A stretch of 64,000 bases of DNA. Source: Chinchilla lanigera. Taxonomy: Eukaryota > Chordata > Mammalia > Rodentia > Chinchillidae. The notes beneath the pieces were generated by a model. That model saw only the letters and a list, made by a program, of their open reading frames with translations, was not told the origin of the DNA and ran no database searches. This document shows, piece after piece, positions 17,701 to 29,100 of the stretch (position 1 is the first letter of the stretch; each line of letters begins with the position of its first letter). The translations under genes were made by a program, and so were the position numbers. Location of the stretch: NCBI RefSeq assembly GCF_000276665.1, contig NW_004955470.1, positions 5,039,497 through 5,103,496 of the forward strand, in the 5' to 3' direction.

Positions 17701-20185
17701 TCCAGTTAGGTTCTGGTCAGTCTTCCCCACAGTTGAAGGCAGAGATTTTCTTTTACTGTCCTCTACTTGTCCGTGTTTGCAGTATGTGGTTGTATGTATC
17801 GTGGGGCATTGGACCGTAGCACTCCTCCCCTCCCCACCCCTCCTCCCTGCTCCTTCCAGCTCTTCTGTCCCTCCCTTTTGTAGAAGTTCTATGTTCATGT
17901 TTTTCGATCTTTTTGTTAATCCTTTCTTTCCTCCTCCCTTCCCCCATCTCATTTGAAAAAGACCCCCCTACTTCTTATTACCTTTTATTTTGCTCTTATA
18001 TTTTGGGGTCCTCACGTAGAGAAACCATGTGCCACCTAAACTCATGCTCTGATATACTTCTTTACTCAGTGGTCTCCAGGCAAGGCAGAGACCTCACTGC
18101 TGCCCTCCAGAGGTTAGGTGGTGCCTGGTCCGTGGAAGGCGGGATTGGTGAGTTGGGTTGATCATGTTAGGAAAGACATGTGTATTTTGCTCCTCAGGTT
18201 CATCTCTAATAAGTACCTGGTGAAACGCCAGAGCAGAGACTACGACGTGGAGTGGGGCTACGCCTTTGACGTGCACCTGAATGCTTTTTATCCACTCCTA
18301 GTCATCCTGCATTTTATCCAGCTGTTCTTCATCAACCGTAAGTAGCAGTAGCTTCCTAGAGTGTCACCAGATGTGTACATGGACAGAGACTCACAGTCTG
18401 CACTTCTTTTGGCAGATGTCATCCTGACAGACACATTTATTGGGTATTTAGTTGGAAATACCTTATGGTTGATTGCAGTTGGCTATTACATCTACGTGAC
18501 CTTCCTAGGATACAGTGGTGAGTATCCGTAAAGTTCTGGTTGACAGAGCCTGTCAGCGAGAGGAAGCACTGTCATGGTGTAGTGCTAGGTGCACTACTAA
18601 AGGCCTGCCTGATGGGCACTGTGCAGGAACTGTCTTTCACTCCTAACAGTTTTACGGCCCAGGTTTATTTGCTCATTTTTCAGGTGAAAGATGAAGTAAC
18701 TTCCCCATGGCCACACAGCTAGAAAGTGGTATATCTGATGTACATTTCATAACTTTAGGGAGCCACGCGGAATCATGCTGATTACCGCCGAGTGACGCAG
18801 GAATCCAGGGCCATTCTGCTCTTCTCTCCAGGTTCCTAGTCACTAACAGTGGATGGAGCGAGGAAGGGTTGGGCCCGACGTAGGATCACAAGTGCCTGAG
18901 CTGCAGTCAGACCTCCAGGCGGCAGCTCTTGCTCACTTTTAATCCTTGTGGTCACTGTGATGGTTCTGCAGAGCTCACAGGTCAGGCCCAACTCTTAGCT
19001 CGGGAATATTTTCAAATTTGTTCTTAAATCCTGCTTTCGGGTCGTCTTTCTTAATGTGATCACAGAACAGGCTTATTCCTAGGATGTCTTAGCATTCCGT
19101 AATCACACGTACGTGTAGATGTGTGTCCGTGCACACACAGCCTTTCCTTCCACTACCCTCGTGGTGGGCTCCTCACGTGGCTGTAAGCTGACCACACCTC
19201 TGGCGGCTCCTCTGCTCACTTGTGCGCACGCCACGCCTGATTCCGGGAGCCTTAATCCCCCTCATCAAACTCCCTGGCTTCTTGCTTGGGGCATTGAGAG
19301 TCCTTTTCTAGTCCGGAGAAAAGATCTGTGGTTTTTATATTCAGGCTTGTAATGAACTTTTAAGTTGTGTGCCATGCTGCAGAACTGCGGGTTGTCCAGG
19401 TGGACTCCGGAACACTGCCCGTGTCTCCCCTTAGGAGCCGCCCGTGTGAGAGCTGGGTCAGACTGTGTGGGGTAGGGCCTACTGAGTAACAGTGCGTAAG
19501 AAATATGGGTACTTGGGGTCAGATTTTTGTAAAACAGCTTTTAGTTCTTTCCTAAAGCTTGGGTGTGATGTTTTTTGCACTGGGTAATGTCAGCTAAAAA
19601 TTCATTCTTTCCTAGAATGTCCTTCGTCTGTATTTTAAGCTAGGCTTTTGAGGCTGGAGAGGGTGGCACAGCCTTAAATGCCAGGCGGGGCAAGTCAGTG
19701 AAGCCCTGTTTCAAAACAACAAAGGGCTGGGATGTGGCTCATGGGTAGGGTGCCTGTCCGGCGTGTGCGAGGCCCTGGATTTACTGCCCAGCACACAAAA
19801 TGAAACAAAGGCTTCTGCGGCAGTCGCTCTTAGCACGTCCCCAGCCCGTTAGTCCTGCTCGGCCCCCGCCTGAGCAGTGCCGCTCACCACTTCCTCTCGG
19901 CCCTGATGAGAAGGCAGCACACGGGCAGCAGCGGCGAACTCGGAAGTTGCGATCCCGTGGCCCCGTGTGTTGAAGAGAGCTGTCTTGCAGAGTGTTCACT
20001 TATGAGTCCTGTTTCTTTTCTTATAAATCAATCTGATTTCTTTTCCAGCACTGCCATTTTTGAAAAACACAGTGATTCTTCTCTATCCCTTTGCACCGCT
20101 CATTCTGCTGTTCGGGCTGTCGCTTGCGCTGGGGTGGAACTTTACCCACGCGCTGTGTTCTTTCTACAAGTACAGAGTGAAGTGA
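12621..20185 (+). CDS. UNC50: UNC50, Golgi/inner nuclear membrane RNA-binding protein (5 coding exons, complete)
   Basis: Coding exons are 12621-12900, 14028-14148, 18198-18337, 18416-18517 and 20049-20185: 780 nt, 259 codons plus TGA, equal to the human length as I know it. Every junction is GT-AG and keeps frame. The protein starts MLPSTSVNSS and ends FYKYRVK. The N-terminal ~80 residues are hydrophilic and basic (YKYLRRLFRFRQMDFE); about five hydrophobic segments follow, near 83-103, 110-131, 163-183, 190-212 and 218-242. UNC-50 family proteins are multi-pass Golgi/ER membrane proteins. They act in nicotinic receptor trafficking in worms and in retrograde traffic and GBF1 recruitment in human cells; the rat homologue UNCL was reported to bind RNA. 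The start codon has A at -3 and lies only 4 bases inside exon 2. Confidence 0.97.
12901..14027 (+). other. UNC50: UNC50 intron 2
   Basis: About 1.13 kb, holding a MaLR-like LTR at 13579-13958 on the minus strand. The rest shows no recognised element. Confidence 0.85.
13579..13958 (-). mobile_element. MaLR-like solo LTR
   Basis: Reads on the minus strand as an LTR ending '..atattttgtcccagcaatgg..gctaataca', the 3'-end signature also seen at 5640-5845 and, inverted, at 44948. The plus-strand left edge is TGTATTAGC and the right edge is near CTTAACACCA. No internal retroviral sequence is present, and a flanking duplication is not clear. Confidence 0.62.
14028..14148 (+). CDS. UNC50: UNC50 coding exon 3
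   Basis: Acceptor TTTCAG at 14022-14027 and donor TG|GTGAGT at 14149. 121 nt encoding (V)STLGFGFVLDMGFFETIK.. to ..TLMW, which covers most of the first two membrane segments. Confidence 0.95.
14619..14720. repeat. Compound microsatellite: (CT)n then (GC)n(AC)n
   Basis: A pyrimidine run (14619-14656) is followed by about 65 bases of uninterrupted alternating pyrimidine-purine sequence (14656-14720), mixing GC and AC dinucleotides. Confidence 0.95.
14940..15100 (-). mobile_element. MIR-like SINE
   Basis: Shows 'cagcctcctcttttgtcaaatggagtgg' and 'agtactgggcacatgttaaggg..tcaatatatgg', the usual MIR order. Diverged. Confidence 0.55.
15700..16250. other. Intronic CpG-richer patch
   Basis: Clearly higher G+C and CpG than the surrounding intron, which opens long but unconvincing frames on both strands. 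No splice-flanked exon or family resemblance is seen. It could be an intronic regulatory element or an old repeat. Confidence 0.4.
17085..17250 (-). mobile_element. B1-ID composite SINE, minus strand
   Basis: From left to right: a T-rich tail, an inverted ID-like part ('actgagctacatccctggccc'), a T-rich linker, then an inverted B1-like part ('gagacagggtcttgc', 'gcctcagcctcccgg'). Confidence 0.72.
18198..18337 (+). CDS. UNC50: UNC50 coding exon 4
   Basis: Acceptor CCTCAG at 18192-18197 and donor C|GTAAGT at 18338. 140 nt encoding (W)FISNKYLVKRQSRDYDVEWG.. to ..FFIN, with a polar loop then the third membrane segment. Confidence 0.96.
18416..18517 (+). CDS. UNC50: UNC50 coding exon 5
   Basis: Acceptor GGCAG at 18411-18415 and donor G|GTGAGT at 18518. 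102 nt encoding (H)VILTDTFIGYLVGNTLW.. to ..FLGYS, the fourth membrane segment. The intron before it is only 78 nt. Confidence 0.95.
18660..18745 (+). mobile_element. MIR-like fragment
   Basis: 'caggtgaaagatgaagtaac', 'ttccccatggccacacagct' and 'agaaagtggta' follow the MIR consensus order in the + orientation. Confidence 0.6.
19650..19805 (+). mobile_element. B1-ID composite SINE, degenerate
   Basis: A shortened B1-like part ('gagggtggcacagcctt', 'gaagccctgtttc') followed by an ID-like part starting 'gggctgggatgtggctcatgg' near 19725 and ending in 'cccagcacac'. Confidence 0.68.
20049..20185 (+). CDS. UNC50: UNC50 coding exon 6 and stop
   Basis: Acceptor TTCCAG at 20043-20048. It encodes (A)LPFLKNTVILLYPFAPLIL.. 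to ..SFYKYRVK, then TGA at 20183-20185. It holds the last membrane segment and the short basic tail. Confidence 0.96.
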
Positions 20186-20259
20186 GCGAGCTCTGGCTCT
20201 GATGGTCCCATCGTAACTGTGGCAACAGCCCGGGGAAGGGAATTCCTGTAAAACGTGTA

Positions 20260-20265
20260 AATAAA
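20260..20265 (+). terminator. UNC50: UNC50 proximal AATAAA signal
   Basis: Canonical hexamer 75 bases after the stop. It would give a very short 3' UTR. Confidence 0.5.
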
Positions 20266-20371
20266 CCATCTCTGTAGATATCTTAAAGATGTAAAGTTTA
20301 CAGTTTGAGGAGATACATGCTAACACTATTGACAAGTGCATTCCTTAAGACTAATTAATGTACATTTCTAT

Positions 20372-20377
20372 AATAAA
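20372..20377 (+). terminator. UNC50: UNC50 distal AATAAA signal
   Basis: Canonical hexamer in strongly A/T-rich sequence, with T-rich sequence immediately downstream. The likelier main site. Confidence 0.65.
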
Positions 20378-20700
20378 TATTTTTTAAACTAAAACATGCA
20401 TATTTGTAGTATTTATACTCAGAGAGCTATATGTAAAATGCTAAGGGCCTGAGGAAATAGAAATGTAAAGCTTTTTATTATTTTGAGAGAATGTGGGATA
20501 ATCACATACCTGTTACTGACAAAATGCTCAGTCTCTCCATCTCTGAACACGGGGCCAAGGGGCCTCAGCTCACCTCCATAACCTGCAGGGTGACTCACAG
20601 GAGCCACTGTGCAAGAGGCCCTGACGTCAGCAGCCTCTTGTATGGGGAAACAAAGGACAAAGCCCAGAATACATTAGAGCAGAGTGGCCAATGGGAGCTC

Positions 20701-20770
20701 TCCGTGTCTGTGTGTGTATGTGTCTGTGTGTGTGTGTGTCTGTGTGTGTCTGTGTGTGTGTGTCTGTGTA
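20701..20770 (+). repeat. (TG)n microsatellite between converging genes
   Basis: About 70 bases of TG repeats with occasional TC interruptions, in the spacer between the UNC50 end and the MGAT4A 3' end. Confidence 0.95.
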
Positions 20771-20932
20771 GTAATGCAGTCACTGTCTTCATAGAGCTGT
20801 TCCTTCTAAAGACCTCCCAGAACTCAACCAGAAGTCAAATAAAGTACTCTTGTTTATAACTGAAAATAGATCAACTATTCCATCAATTCTAATTTTTTTT
20901 TTAAGAAAACCACACATTCAGTTCCACCTAGC

Positions 20933-20938
20933 TTTATT
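20933..20938 (-). terminator. MGAT4A: MGAT4A distal AATAAA signal
   Basis: TTTATT on + reads AATAAA on the minus strand. It is the last canonical hexamer before the T-rich stretch at 20892-20902, and defines the probable 3' end of MGAT4A near 20915. Confidence 0.5.
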
Positions 20939-20976
20939 AGAAGGAATCTTCAACTCAACGTGGCTTTTCAAAGTTC

Positions 20977-20982
20977 TTTATT
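20977..20982 (-). terminator. MGAT4A: MGAT4A second AATAAA signal
   Basis: TTTATT on +, 39 bases upstream (in transcript sense) of the 20933-20938 signal. The pair probably gives alternative cleavage a few tens of bases apart. Confidence 0.45.
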
Positions 20983-23794
20983 TCAAATACACATGAACTG
21001 CTGTGGCACAGAAACGGGGATGAAAGGCACAGTCAACAGGACCAGTTATTAGGATTTCAGTTATAGCAGCAAACTGGAAAATACATAATCTTCCTTTAAA
21101 AATCCAACAGGTACCTAAAGTATTACTAAATATATTAACCGTCCAACCCATGAAGACATCCTAAGGAAAATATGTACAATACATTTGGAAAGAAAAATCT
21201 GGTACAGCCTGGCAGAGATCCTCTGGCAGCTTCTCCAGGGGATGCTCCAGAATCCCCCCGGATGCAGAAGAGCCTTCCCAGAGGAAGTGTGCGGAACGGT
21301 GCACGCTTTAGTTCTCATTCCACACACGAAACAATCATTAGGTTTAGCGGATTCTAAATCTTCCTTAGAAAACGTACTGTGTCTACCGAAATGAAAGTAT
21401 CAAATCTGCTGGCAGTGCATCTTACAGTACTGTCGATGTCAGCCACTTTTAAGGCTCAGAGAATATGTCTTCAAAGGTATTTTCACCAAATTGGGGCATA
21501 CATGAGCATTTCAGTTCAGTAATGGAATGCTACCCGAGCTGACTACTGAACCTTTGATTCTAGGACAATTTGCTAATGACTAATACAATAAAGCTGCTAA
21601 GATCAAGTGATATAATATAACCTCCCTAATGTCCAAGAATATTAAAATATTCCCCACAAGGAACAATCTCTATTTCAGACCAGTGTTAGCACCGCTGTTC
21701 TTTACATTTTACTGCAGCATTAACAAAGTGGACCCATGCCTTGCGCAAGTGCTTCTCCTCAACACTCCCTTTGCTGTCCTAAATAAGGGCACCTTTCTCT
21801 CTGCCCAAGCACGTGATCAGGTGCCGGCTTCTTTGACAAAGATCTACTTAGTGCCCAAAAACCGGAGGAAGGAGTTTCAGGTAAGAAGAGTTTAGCTAGT
21901 GGTGATGTAAGGGTACCTGTAACAAAATCCTTGATTTGCTTTTTGTTTACAAAATAATAATGCTGTTGTCCTTTTAGCATTGTATATTCACATGCATTAA
22001 AGAAATAAAATAAGCATACTAGTTGTCATAGCATATATCAGTTAAGATTAATTTAAAATTTTACCATTATTAAAATTTACATACTATAAATATTGGTACA
22101 TAGCTTGGGAAAGTTTCCTTTTCTATAAAGAGACTGGATTGGATAGCTACGTTCCTTTACAATGTGAAGAGATGATTATGACACAAATTTGTGATCTTTT
22201 GACAAATCTAACAGCCTCATCTTCTTTCATTTAGCTCCGTTTGTCTTCCATCAAGGCTATGGCAATATAGTAAAAATGAGCACAAAACTTAATACATAAA
22301 CCAAAATAAAAAAACTTCATTAGCAGTTAACATCTTAGAAGCAGATATTTTGGAAAACATCAAAGTACAAAAATTTGGTTGGCACAAATAGGGTTTGATC
22401 TGTTAGATAAATTGATTTTTAAAAACAAGTCCCTCGTACAAATTATCTAAACTCTATTGTAAAGGCAGAAATTTTTTCTCTTAATTTGGCATCTTACCTA
22501 AAATACCACTGTTCATCATTCTTTTGTATACTTCAGAGCAATCTCTAAATCAGTATGAACACCTCAGGTAGGAAAAAACATTCCTCACAGTCCCACAATC
22601 TCATTCCTGCATCTCTTTCATAAAATGCTACAGCTCTGTCACTAAGAACCTGCTAATGAAGACTCTGACCTCTGGCAGAGAACATTCTACCTAAAGCCCA
22701 GGAATGTCATTTCCTAGTGAAGGTTCTACCCACGTGTGTTTAAAAAAAAAAACAACCAGCATACTATCTGGAATCAAGGACGAAGACTTCTCTTCACCAC
22801 TTTCAAAGATTTTCTACTGCTGCAAAGCACCAAATCACAAATCTAACAGCTCGAAACACCACCCAGTCATTTTAGGGCTGCAGGTCAGAAGTCTGAGCAG
22901 GCCTAAGTGAATGCTGTTCAGGGTCCCCCAAAGCTGAGAGCCCGGCGCTGACCAGGCTGGGCTCTGAAGTCAAACCCACTTCTCGGCCTATGAATGAACC
23001 TGTGCCCTATACTCGGTTCCCATGCTACAGGGATGAGGTCCATTTTCCTTCCTGGCTACCAGAGCCACTCTCAGCTCTGATGCAGCCCCTTGCCCTTAAA
23101 ACCAGCAATGGTGTTTTGAGCTGTCCTCGGAGGAGACTGCTTTGAAAGGGCTGACGTTGGACTAGTGACCCCCAATCATCTCCCCTCTGCTCTGTAAAGC
23201 ACAGCATAATCATGAACCGTGCAGTCCCACCCATGCTCAGGGGAGGGAATTCTATTATACACGGTCACGACGGTTGGGGGGAATCACTGTTCTGATTCTG
23301 CCTTAGCACAAATACACACTGCTCCTAACTGGACAATCTCTCCAATGTGCCGTTTCCATATAACCAAACTTTTCTTTGAGAGACGGCATTGTTGGGAGAC
23401 AATTTTGTTTCTCCTTATTATGAAAGATTTTAAAGAAGCCTTAACAGCTTTGCTGATGGCTTTTAAAATGATTACACCTTTTAATTCTTTACGGTGCAGC
23501 CACTGATCTGAAAAGCCACAGTGCCTCTGTTTAAAGACATCTCTAATGGCTGAATACATACCTACATGTCTAGTCCACACGCTACATGTTTGCATTAACT
23601 TTTTCTAACATTTTCAATCACTATCTTGACTACATGGTACGATACAGTGCATGCTGAGAATACTTGAGTCTAACAGAACTAAGACACCTTGGACCTTGCC
23701 TCCTAATACTCATTTGCATTATAATATATTCCTGCCTACTTTTAACCTCATTAATGAATTCTGGCTCCTAAAGAGTCACATCAGCACTCTCCAC

Positions 23795-23995
23795 ATAGTA
23801 CCATCCAATAATACTTCCTGCAAGGAAGGAAATGATCTGTTTCTCTGGTGTCCAGTTTGGTGGTCACTAGCTACACATGGCCGCTGCATACTTGAAATGT
23901 AGCTAGGGCAAATGCAAAAGTAAATTCTTTTTACTTTTTAACTTAAATAGCCACCCTGTGTCTAGTGGCTGTTGTATAGGTCAGCAACAGTTTAT
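23795..23995 (-). mobile_element. MER5-like hAT DNA transposon fragment
   Basis: Shows 'tccagtttggtggtcactag', 'ctacacatggccgctgcata', 'cttgaaatgtagctagg' and, at the far end, 'ctagtggctgttgtatagg'. This is the order of MER5A-type non-autonomous elements with their short inverted ends. The strand is uncertain. Confidence 0.6.
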
Positions 23996-26159
23996 TGTGA
24001 AATACACACTAGATGCCAAACTATGCCCTTTTACACATATAATGAGTCCACCATGTGACACTTTTCTCACTCACTGCTTTGGTAAAAGTGCTTCGGTATA
24101 TTTTTCTTCTTCCAGTTCCAGGCACTCTTTACCTCCTCCCACTCCACCCTAGCACCACCCTGCAGGGCTCCTGCCACAGTTCCTTGCTGGGAGACACAAT
24201 GGCTGCCGCTGACTGCCTAGTGTTGGATGGGATTAAAAACAGGGAGCAACTAACACAGGTCACACAGCACCTGTCACAGTACACCAAGCAGCACCAATGA
24301 CAAGCTGCCCTTGGGAGCTCTGCATCTGTCAGAAACACTCTATTTCAGAGAATAGTGTTTCTTCCTTAAGTCACAGCTGGCCTCTGAGGGACCACGAACT
24401 CAAGGGGACCCCTAGGCCCATCTGCACAGACTTCTACCTTCTCCTGCTCAGTAGCTTCAGCAATAATCTAATATGCTGAAAGCTGGGGCCAACATTTATA
24501 ACAAAAGGTCACATCTCTTTTTGAAGAAATGTGCTTGTGGGCACTGAGCTTAAGAAACTGGAGAAAAAAATAAAAAGTAAAGAAAATGTGAAGACCTAAA
24601 CCCCCAATAAAACATTCTAATTGGACTTTGCTATAAGAATCATTATTGACATCATCATGGATTTTCCAGGCAAGGGAAGTAAAAACTATTACAACACAGA
24701 CTGATGAAAATAGCTATGTCAACATCTCCTACTTTCCCCCTTTGTAACACTGCACAGAAAATGATACTGCTTCGTGCTATCTGTGGTATACACTGGTAAC
24801 TGATGAAGTTCCTCCAGGCCGGATACCACGACCCAGGCCTAAGCCAGGGCCACTCAAAGCCCAGAGCATGAGTCTGTACAGCAGCCCACTGGGTTATCCG
24901 AGGAGACTAGCTGGGAACCGGTGCCCAGTTCATGACTTTACTTTGTAGAGATCACTGACTGCTGAGGCTGATGGAATTCTTTGACTATAATAATATTTAG
25001 AATTGGGTGTATTAAGAGTAAAAAATGCTCTTTTTGGACACATGATTTACTTCGTAATGCAATGCAGTAGAATAAATCATTCTGGAAAAACAACTGCTAC
25101 AATACCTTTCACCAAAAATCAGTATTACAACTTTTTCTTTAAAATTATACCCGTTACGACTCGTACAAGAACATTACATAGAAAACATCTTGTCAGAACT
25201 CAGAAAATGACAGCAGATATAAAAGGATCAAAAGGACGGAATACATCTAACTCATGAATTGAAGACAAAGATTAAAAAGGAAAGAAGAGTTTTTCATCCT
25301 CACCCGGAGGAAGTGTTAGGCGTCGACTCGCTGATGACTCGCGTTGGACACGTCACCCCTGCTTGCTGAAATCACCACACTTATTTCTTGTGGCTGCGCA
25401 CCATACACGGTACCGTAAAAGAACCCTCGAGAAGGCCGTTGGTCTTTAAAATCTTGGCTTTAAAGAATGACAAATGCCTTTGAAAATATTTTGTTCAGAG
25501 TCGCTGTTATTAGAAAAGTGCTTCAGTTAAGAAATCCACCTCTAGTCAATCTTAAATGGCAGTGCATTTGAAAAATGGCATTGATTCGTAATGTTGGCAT
25601 TTTCAAAGAAAAGATATAGAAAGAACTTAAAAAAGCAAGGTAACGTTTTCAAAAAAAGTATCGATTCCAAAATTTACTGCACAAAAATATGTACTTCTTA
25701 AGTGTTTCCAATAAATTAACTCCATAACATTTGTATGTATATTTATATATTTATATATATATAATCCCTGATAATCTATAAAAGAGGGTCCATAATAGTA
25801 AAATAAATGAACTTCAAAAGTACCCCCTTCATAAAATGTATTTAACATTATTTTTCTCAAATTTAAGGAATGTAACAATATGTACAACTCTTATGTATTA
25901 GTATAATACCAAAATAGTACAAGTCATATTAACAGGCTGTCATAATTGTAAAATGTCTGAGTCAAGTTAAAATTAGAGGACGGTGTAACTTCAAATGAAT
26001 ACACTTATCCATGGGTGATTCACTTTCCAAGTGGAAATGACAATCATCTTATCTACAGTAGATTTCACAAGAGGTAGTGTTCAAGTTTAAAAAAAAGTAC
26101 ATGCTTAATTATCTTTAATTGACAGATGGAGGGGAAAAACACGTTGATTTCTTAGATGG

Positions 26160-26186
26160 TCAAGTGGTGATCTTTTTAATATGAAT
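26160..26186 (-). CDS. MGAT4A: MGAT4A last coding exon, residues 528-535 and stop
   Basis: Acceptor TTTCAG at 26192-26187. It encodes IHIKKITT, then TGA at 26162-26160. A very short coding part at the head of the long 3' UTR exon. Confidence 0.93.
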   Translation of the reverse strand: MHIKKITT

Positions 26187-29100
26187 CTGAAATGCAAAAT
26201 AATGCAATGTGTAAGACTATTAATTCTCAATTTCAAAAAAGTCTTAAATGTAAAATGAAAATGTAACAAAATAAAGCAGTACCTTTAGTATGTTCTTACC
26301 TCATTAAGAATGGCCCACACAGCAGAATTCTGAATAACTGAAAGTCGAAAGGCTGCAATGGGGTTTAGACTGGGGTCCACCATTCCTTCTGCCACACCGT
26401 TCTCAAATTTTCCTTCAAAACAAAAACAGTACTCATGGGACAGTCTGAGATAAACACATACTAAAAGCACTTATTTAAGGCAGAAAAGGAATACCCCAGG
26501 TCTTTCTAGTAGATATCTGAACAACTTGTTCCTTTTCCACTTTTTAAACAGAGGCAACCTACTTCATTGGGCAGAGCTAAACCTATATGCCCACTCTAAA
26601 TTTTAAAAACCAAACAGAAATATATTTGTTCTTGCATTAATGATGATTTAATCCGCAGAATGTTAGTAAATTGTGACTTATTCAAAGTTTATCAAAATAT
26701 AATCTGTACTATCACCCAAGCTGACTGCTCGGGAGGGTGGGTCAGCCGTCCCAAACATCAGTGATTAAACCATTCGTACACACAGTGGTTGGCCTTGTGC
26801 TGGGGCTCACTCCATGCATATTCTCTCCACAGAAACTTCTAGAAGGAATAAGAACTAATGCCCTCTCTACATAGTTCCCATACAAAAAACTCCATTAAAA
26901 ATAATGAGCGTTAAAGAAAAAGCTTTCCTATAAGAACAAGAACCAAGAACGTCTATAAAAGGTTATAAGGTTGTACGTTTCTTATCAAATTTTTCTTGCT
27001 GTAAGGAATACTATACTCCTTAAAACAAAGTAATAAAATGCTGTCGGAAAAGTGAGAAGAAACTAGTTCCTTTTGGACTCAGTTTCTCAAATTTTTCCAT
27101 AAAGGGTAGTCTTCGTGGATCAAGAGCAAGATTGAGGATACTAGGTAGAGGCTTACATCTAGAAAGAGAAAACAAATTCTCACAAATTCTTTACTGATGA
27201 AATTCACTATCTAGTAATAATTAAGTACAATTTTTTGTAACAGAAGTGTAATAAAGAGAATACAACTTTTTTCTTGGGACAACTTCACTTAAATGATTTC
27301 AAAATTAGTGTTTCTCTATTATCAAAACTCAGCACACATGTTCATCTGCTGATGCTCATCTATTTTTGTGGGGTTTTTTTTGTTGTTGTTGTTTTTTTCT
27401 CCGGTACCGGGAACCGAACTCACGACCTTGCGCTTGCCAGGCAGGCGCTTTGCCGCTGAGCTAAATCCCCAGCCCCTGATGCTCATCTATAATGACACTT
27501 TATATATCTGACCTTTGGAATGTCCCCACACAGTGTAGGTACGACCAAATACTAATGTCAAGTTCCAAACAGGGAATTTTCAATGGCACACATTCATTGA
27601 AGTTATTTATGGAATTCTATTAGATTTTTCTCTTTGATTCACTTTCTAGTATATCATTTATTACATTACAGATGAGTCATTTCTAACTGAAGGTTATGTG
27701 CAAACCGCCCCTCACCCCTCTGCACACACAGGTAGGTTCTGAAGCATGGAAAATTTATCTGCACTAAGGTCCAAAACTGTTGGTGGAACTGCAGTTTTGG
27801 CTTGAAAAATAAAGAATCCGCCACAAAAATGTATATACACTTCAGAAAAAGAAAAACTTATATAAATATTTTAACACTAAATTTATTGAGACATGAAAAT
27901 CCTAACATGCATGTGGACAAAGTAGTCAATTTATCATGAGTAAGTGTCTGGTGTGCATTCAAATATTTATGTAAGTTTTTCTTTTCCTGAAATATGTATA
28001 CATTTTGTGGTGGACTCTGTGTATCTACTATAAATGTGTGTAGGATGGAAATTCTGCCTCCTAACTTCTGACAGCATAAGAAGTGTATAAAGAACTTTAA
28101 CTTAATAGTTCAAACAATGTTGCTGTCACCAAAACAACTGCAATATAAGTTTTACATACAAGCACTGTTTTATCTTGTAATTTTGGTCAAATTCATGAAG
28201 ACACATTAACAAGTCTGCAGCCTATACCAGTTTTCAAAGTGACAGTAATGGTTGAGGGCAATTTTTCTCTTTCAGAGAAATTGCAATCTTGGTCCCCAGC
28301 CTAAAACCACCCTAGTAAAACTTTATCACTGCTAAGCCACTGTACTATTCTGTGGTAGAACAAGTCAGAATAGTCAGTTCTTATGTCTGACAAAAATTCT
28401 CTGAACTAATAATGGCTAAGTTCATAAAAGCAAATACAGTTCACTGTTGACACTTTGGTTCAACAATATATGACAAATACAAATATTTTTTGCAAAGTAC
28501 CTGGCTGATAATAAAATAACCATAAGGCTTTGAACACCATGTATTTTCACCACTGATTTGTAAATCAGTGCAACTCAACCATTTTTACCATTTCATTGCA
28601 ACACATCTTAGCAGATTCTGCTTCAGTTTGTAATAAATTTGTAATGTTTTATTGCTGTTGTTGAAACAGCGTCTGGTTACAATGCCCAGGCTGGGCTGTA
28701 ACTCATGATCCTCCAGCCTCAGCCTCCTGAGTAGCTGAGATTCAGGCATGTGCCACTGGACCCAGCCCGAATTTGTACTTTCTTAACCTGCGTGAAAATA
28801 TTCCTGTCTATAGTTGTTCCAAATAGACTACTCATGGGCCCAACTGCTCAGTCATTGCAGCCTTGGCACTGATTCCAAACAAGTACTGAGCAGTGTCAGT
28901 GACTTCTGTCAACTCGAGAGCCAAGAAGACCGCTCAGAAGATTTTGCTTCTTGACTACTGATATTACTGCCAGTGTCCTCAACTCTCCAAGCAGTTGTGG
29001 CTGACGGCCTCCTCATCTTAAACAGGATTATTTTTCTCTGTATCCACATCTCTGCAGTTAAACATGATTCAATTAATTCATGGCTGCTGCTTTCTTGCTT

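Larger units (their letters stand above)
14149..18197 (+). other. UNC50: UNC50 intron 3
   Basis: About 4.05 kb. Contents: a CT/GC/CA alternating tract (14619-14720), a MIR-like piece near 14940-15100, a CpG-richer patch at about 15700-16250 without recognisable exons, and a B1-ID SINE on the minus strand at 17085-17250. 17250-18197 is C/T-rich with nothing recognised. Confidence 0.85.
18518..20048 (+). other. UNC50: UNC50 intron 5
   Basis: About 1.53 kb. It holds a MIR-like piece at 18660-18745 and a degenerate B1-ID SINE at 19650-19805. Nothing else is recognised. Confidence 0.82.
20186..20395 (+). other. UNC50: UNC50 3' UTR
   Basis: From the stop to just past the second of two canonical AATAAA hexamers (20260-20265 and 20372-20377). 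Short 3' UTR with no repeat in it. Confidence 0.75.
20915..26159 (-). other. MGAT4A: MGAT4A long 3' UTR (about 5.2 kb)
   Basis: From just after the MGAT4A stop (26162-26160) to the paired AATAAA signals. The stretch has no competing gene, no young SINE insertion and many A/T-rich segments, as expected of a long vertebrate 3' UTR. An internal AATAAA candidate on the minus strand at 23996-23991 could give a shorter form. It holds a MER5-like fragment at about 23795-23995. The full 5.2-kb extent is inferred. Confidence 0.6.

Noticed and set aside
28551..28570. Short 9-bp-stem palindrome in an MGAT4A intron
   Set aside because: The stem is short and a match of this size is expected by chance in 64 kb. 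No context supports a function.
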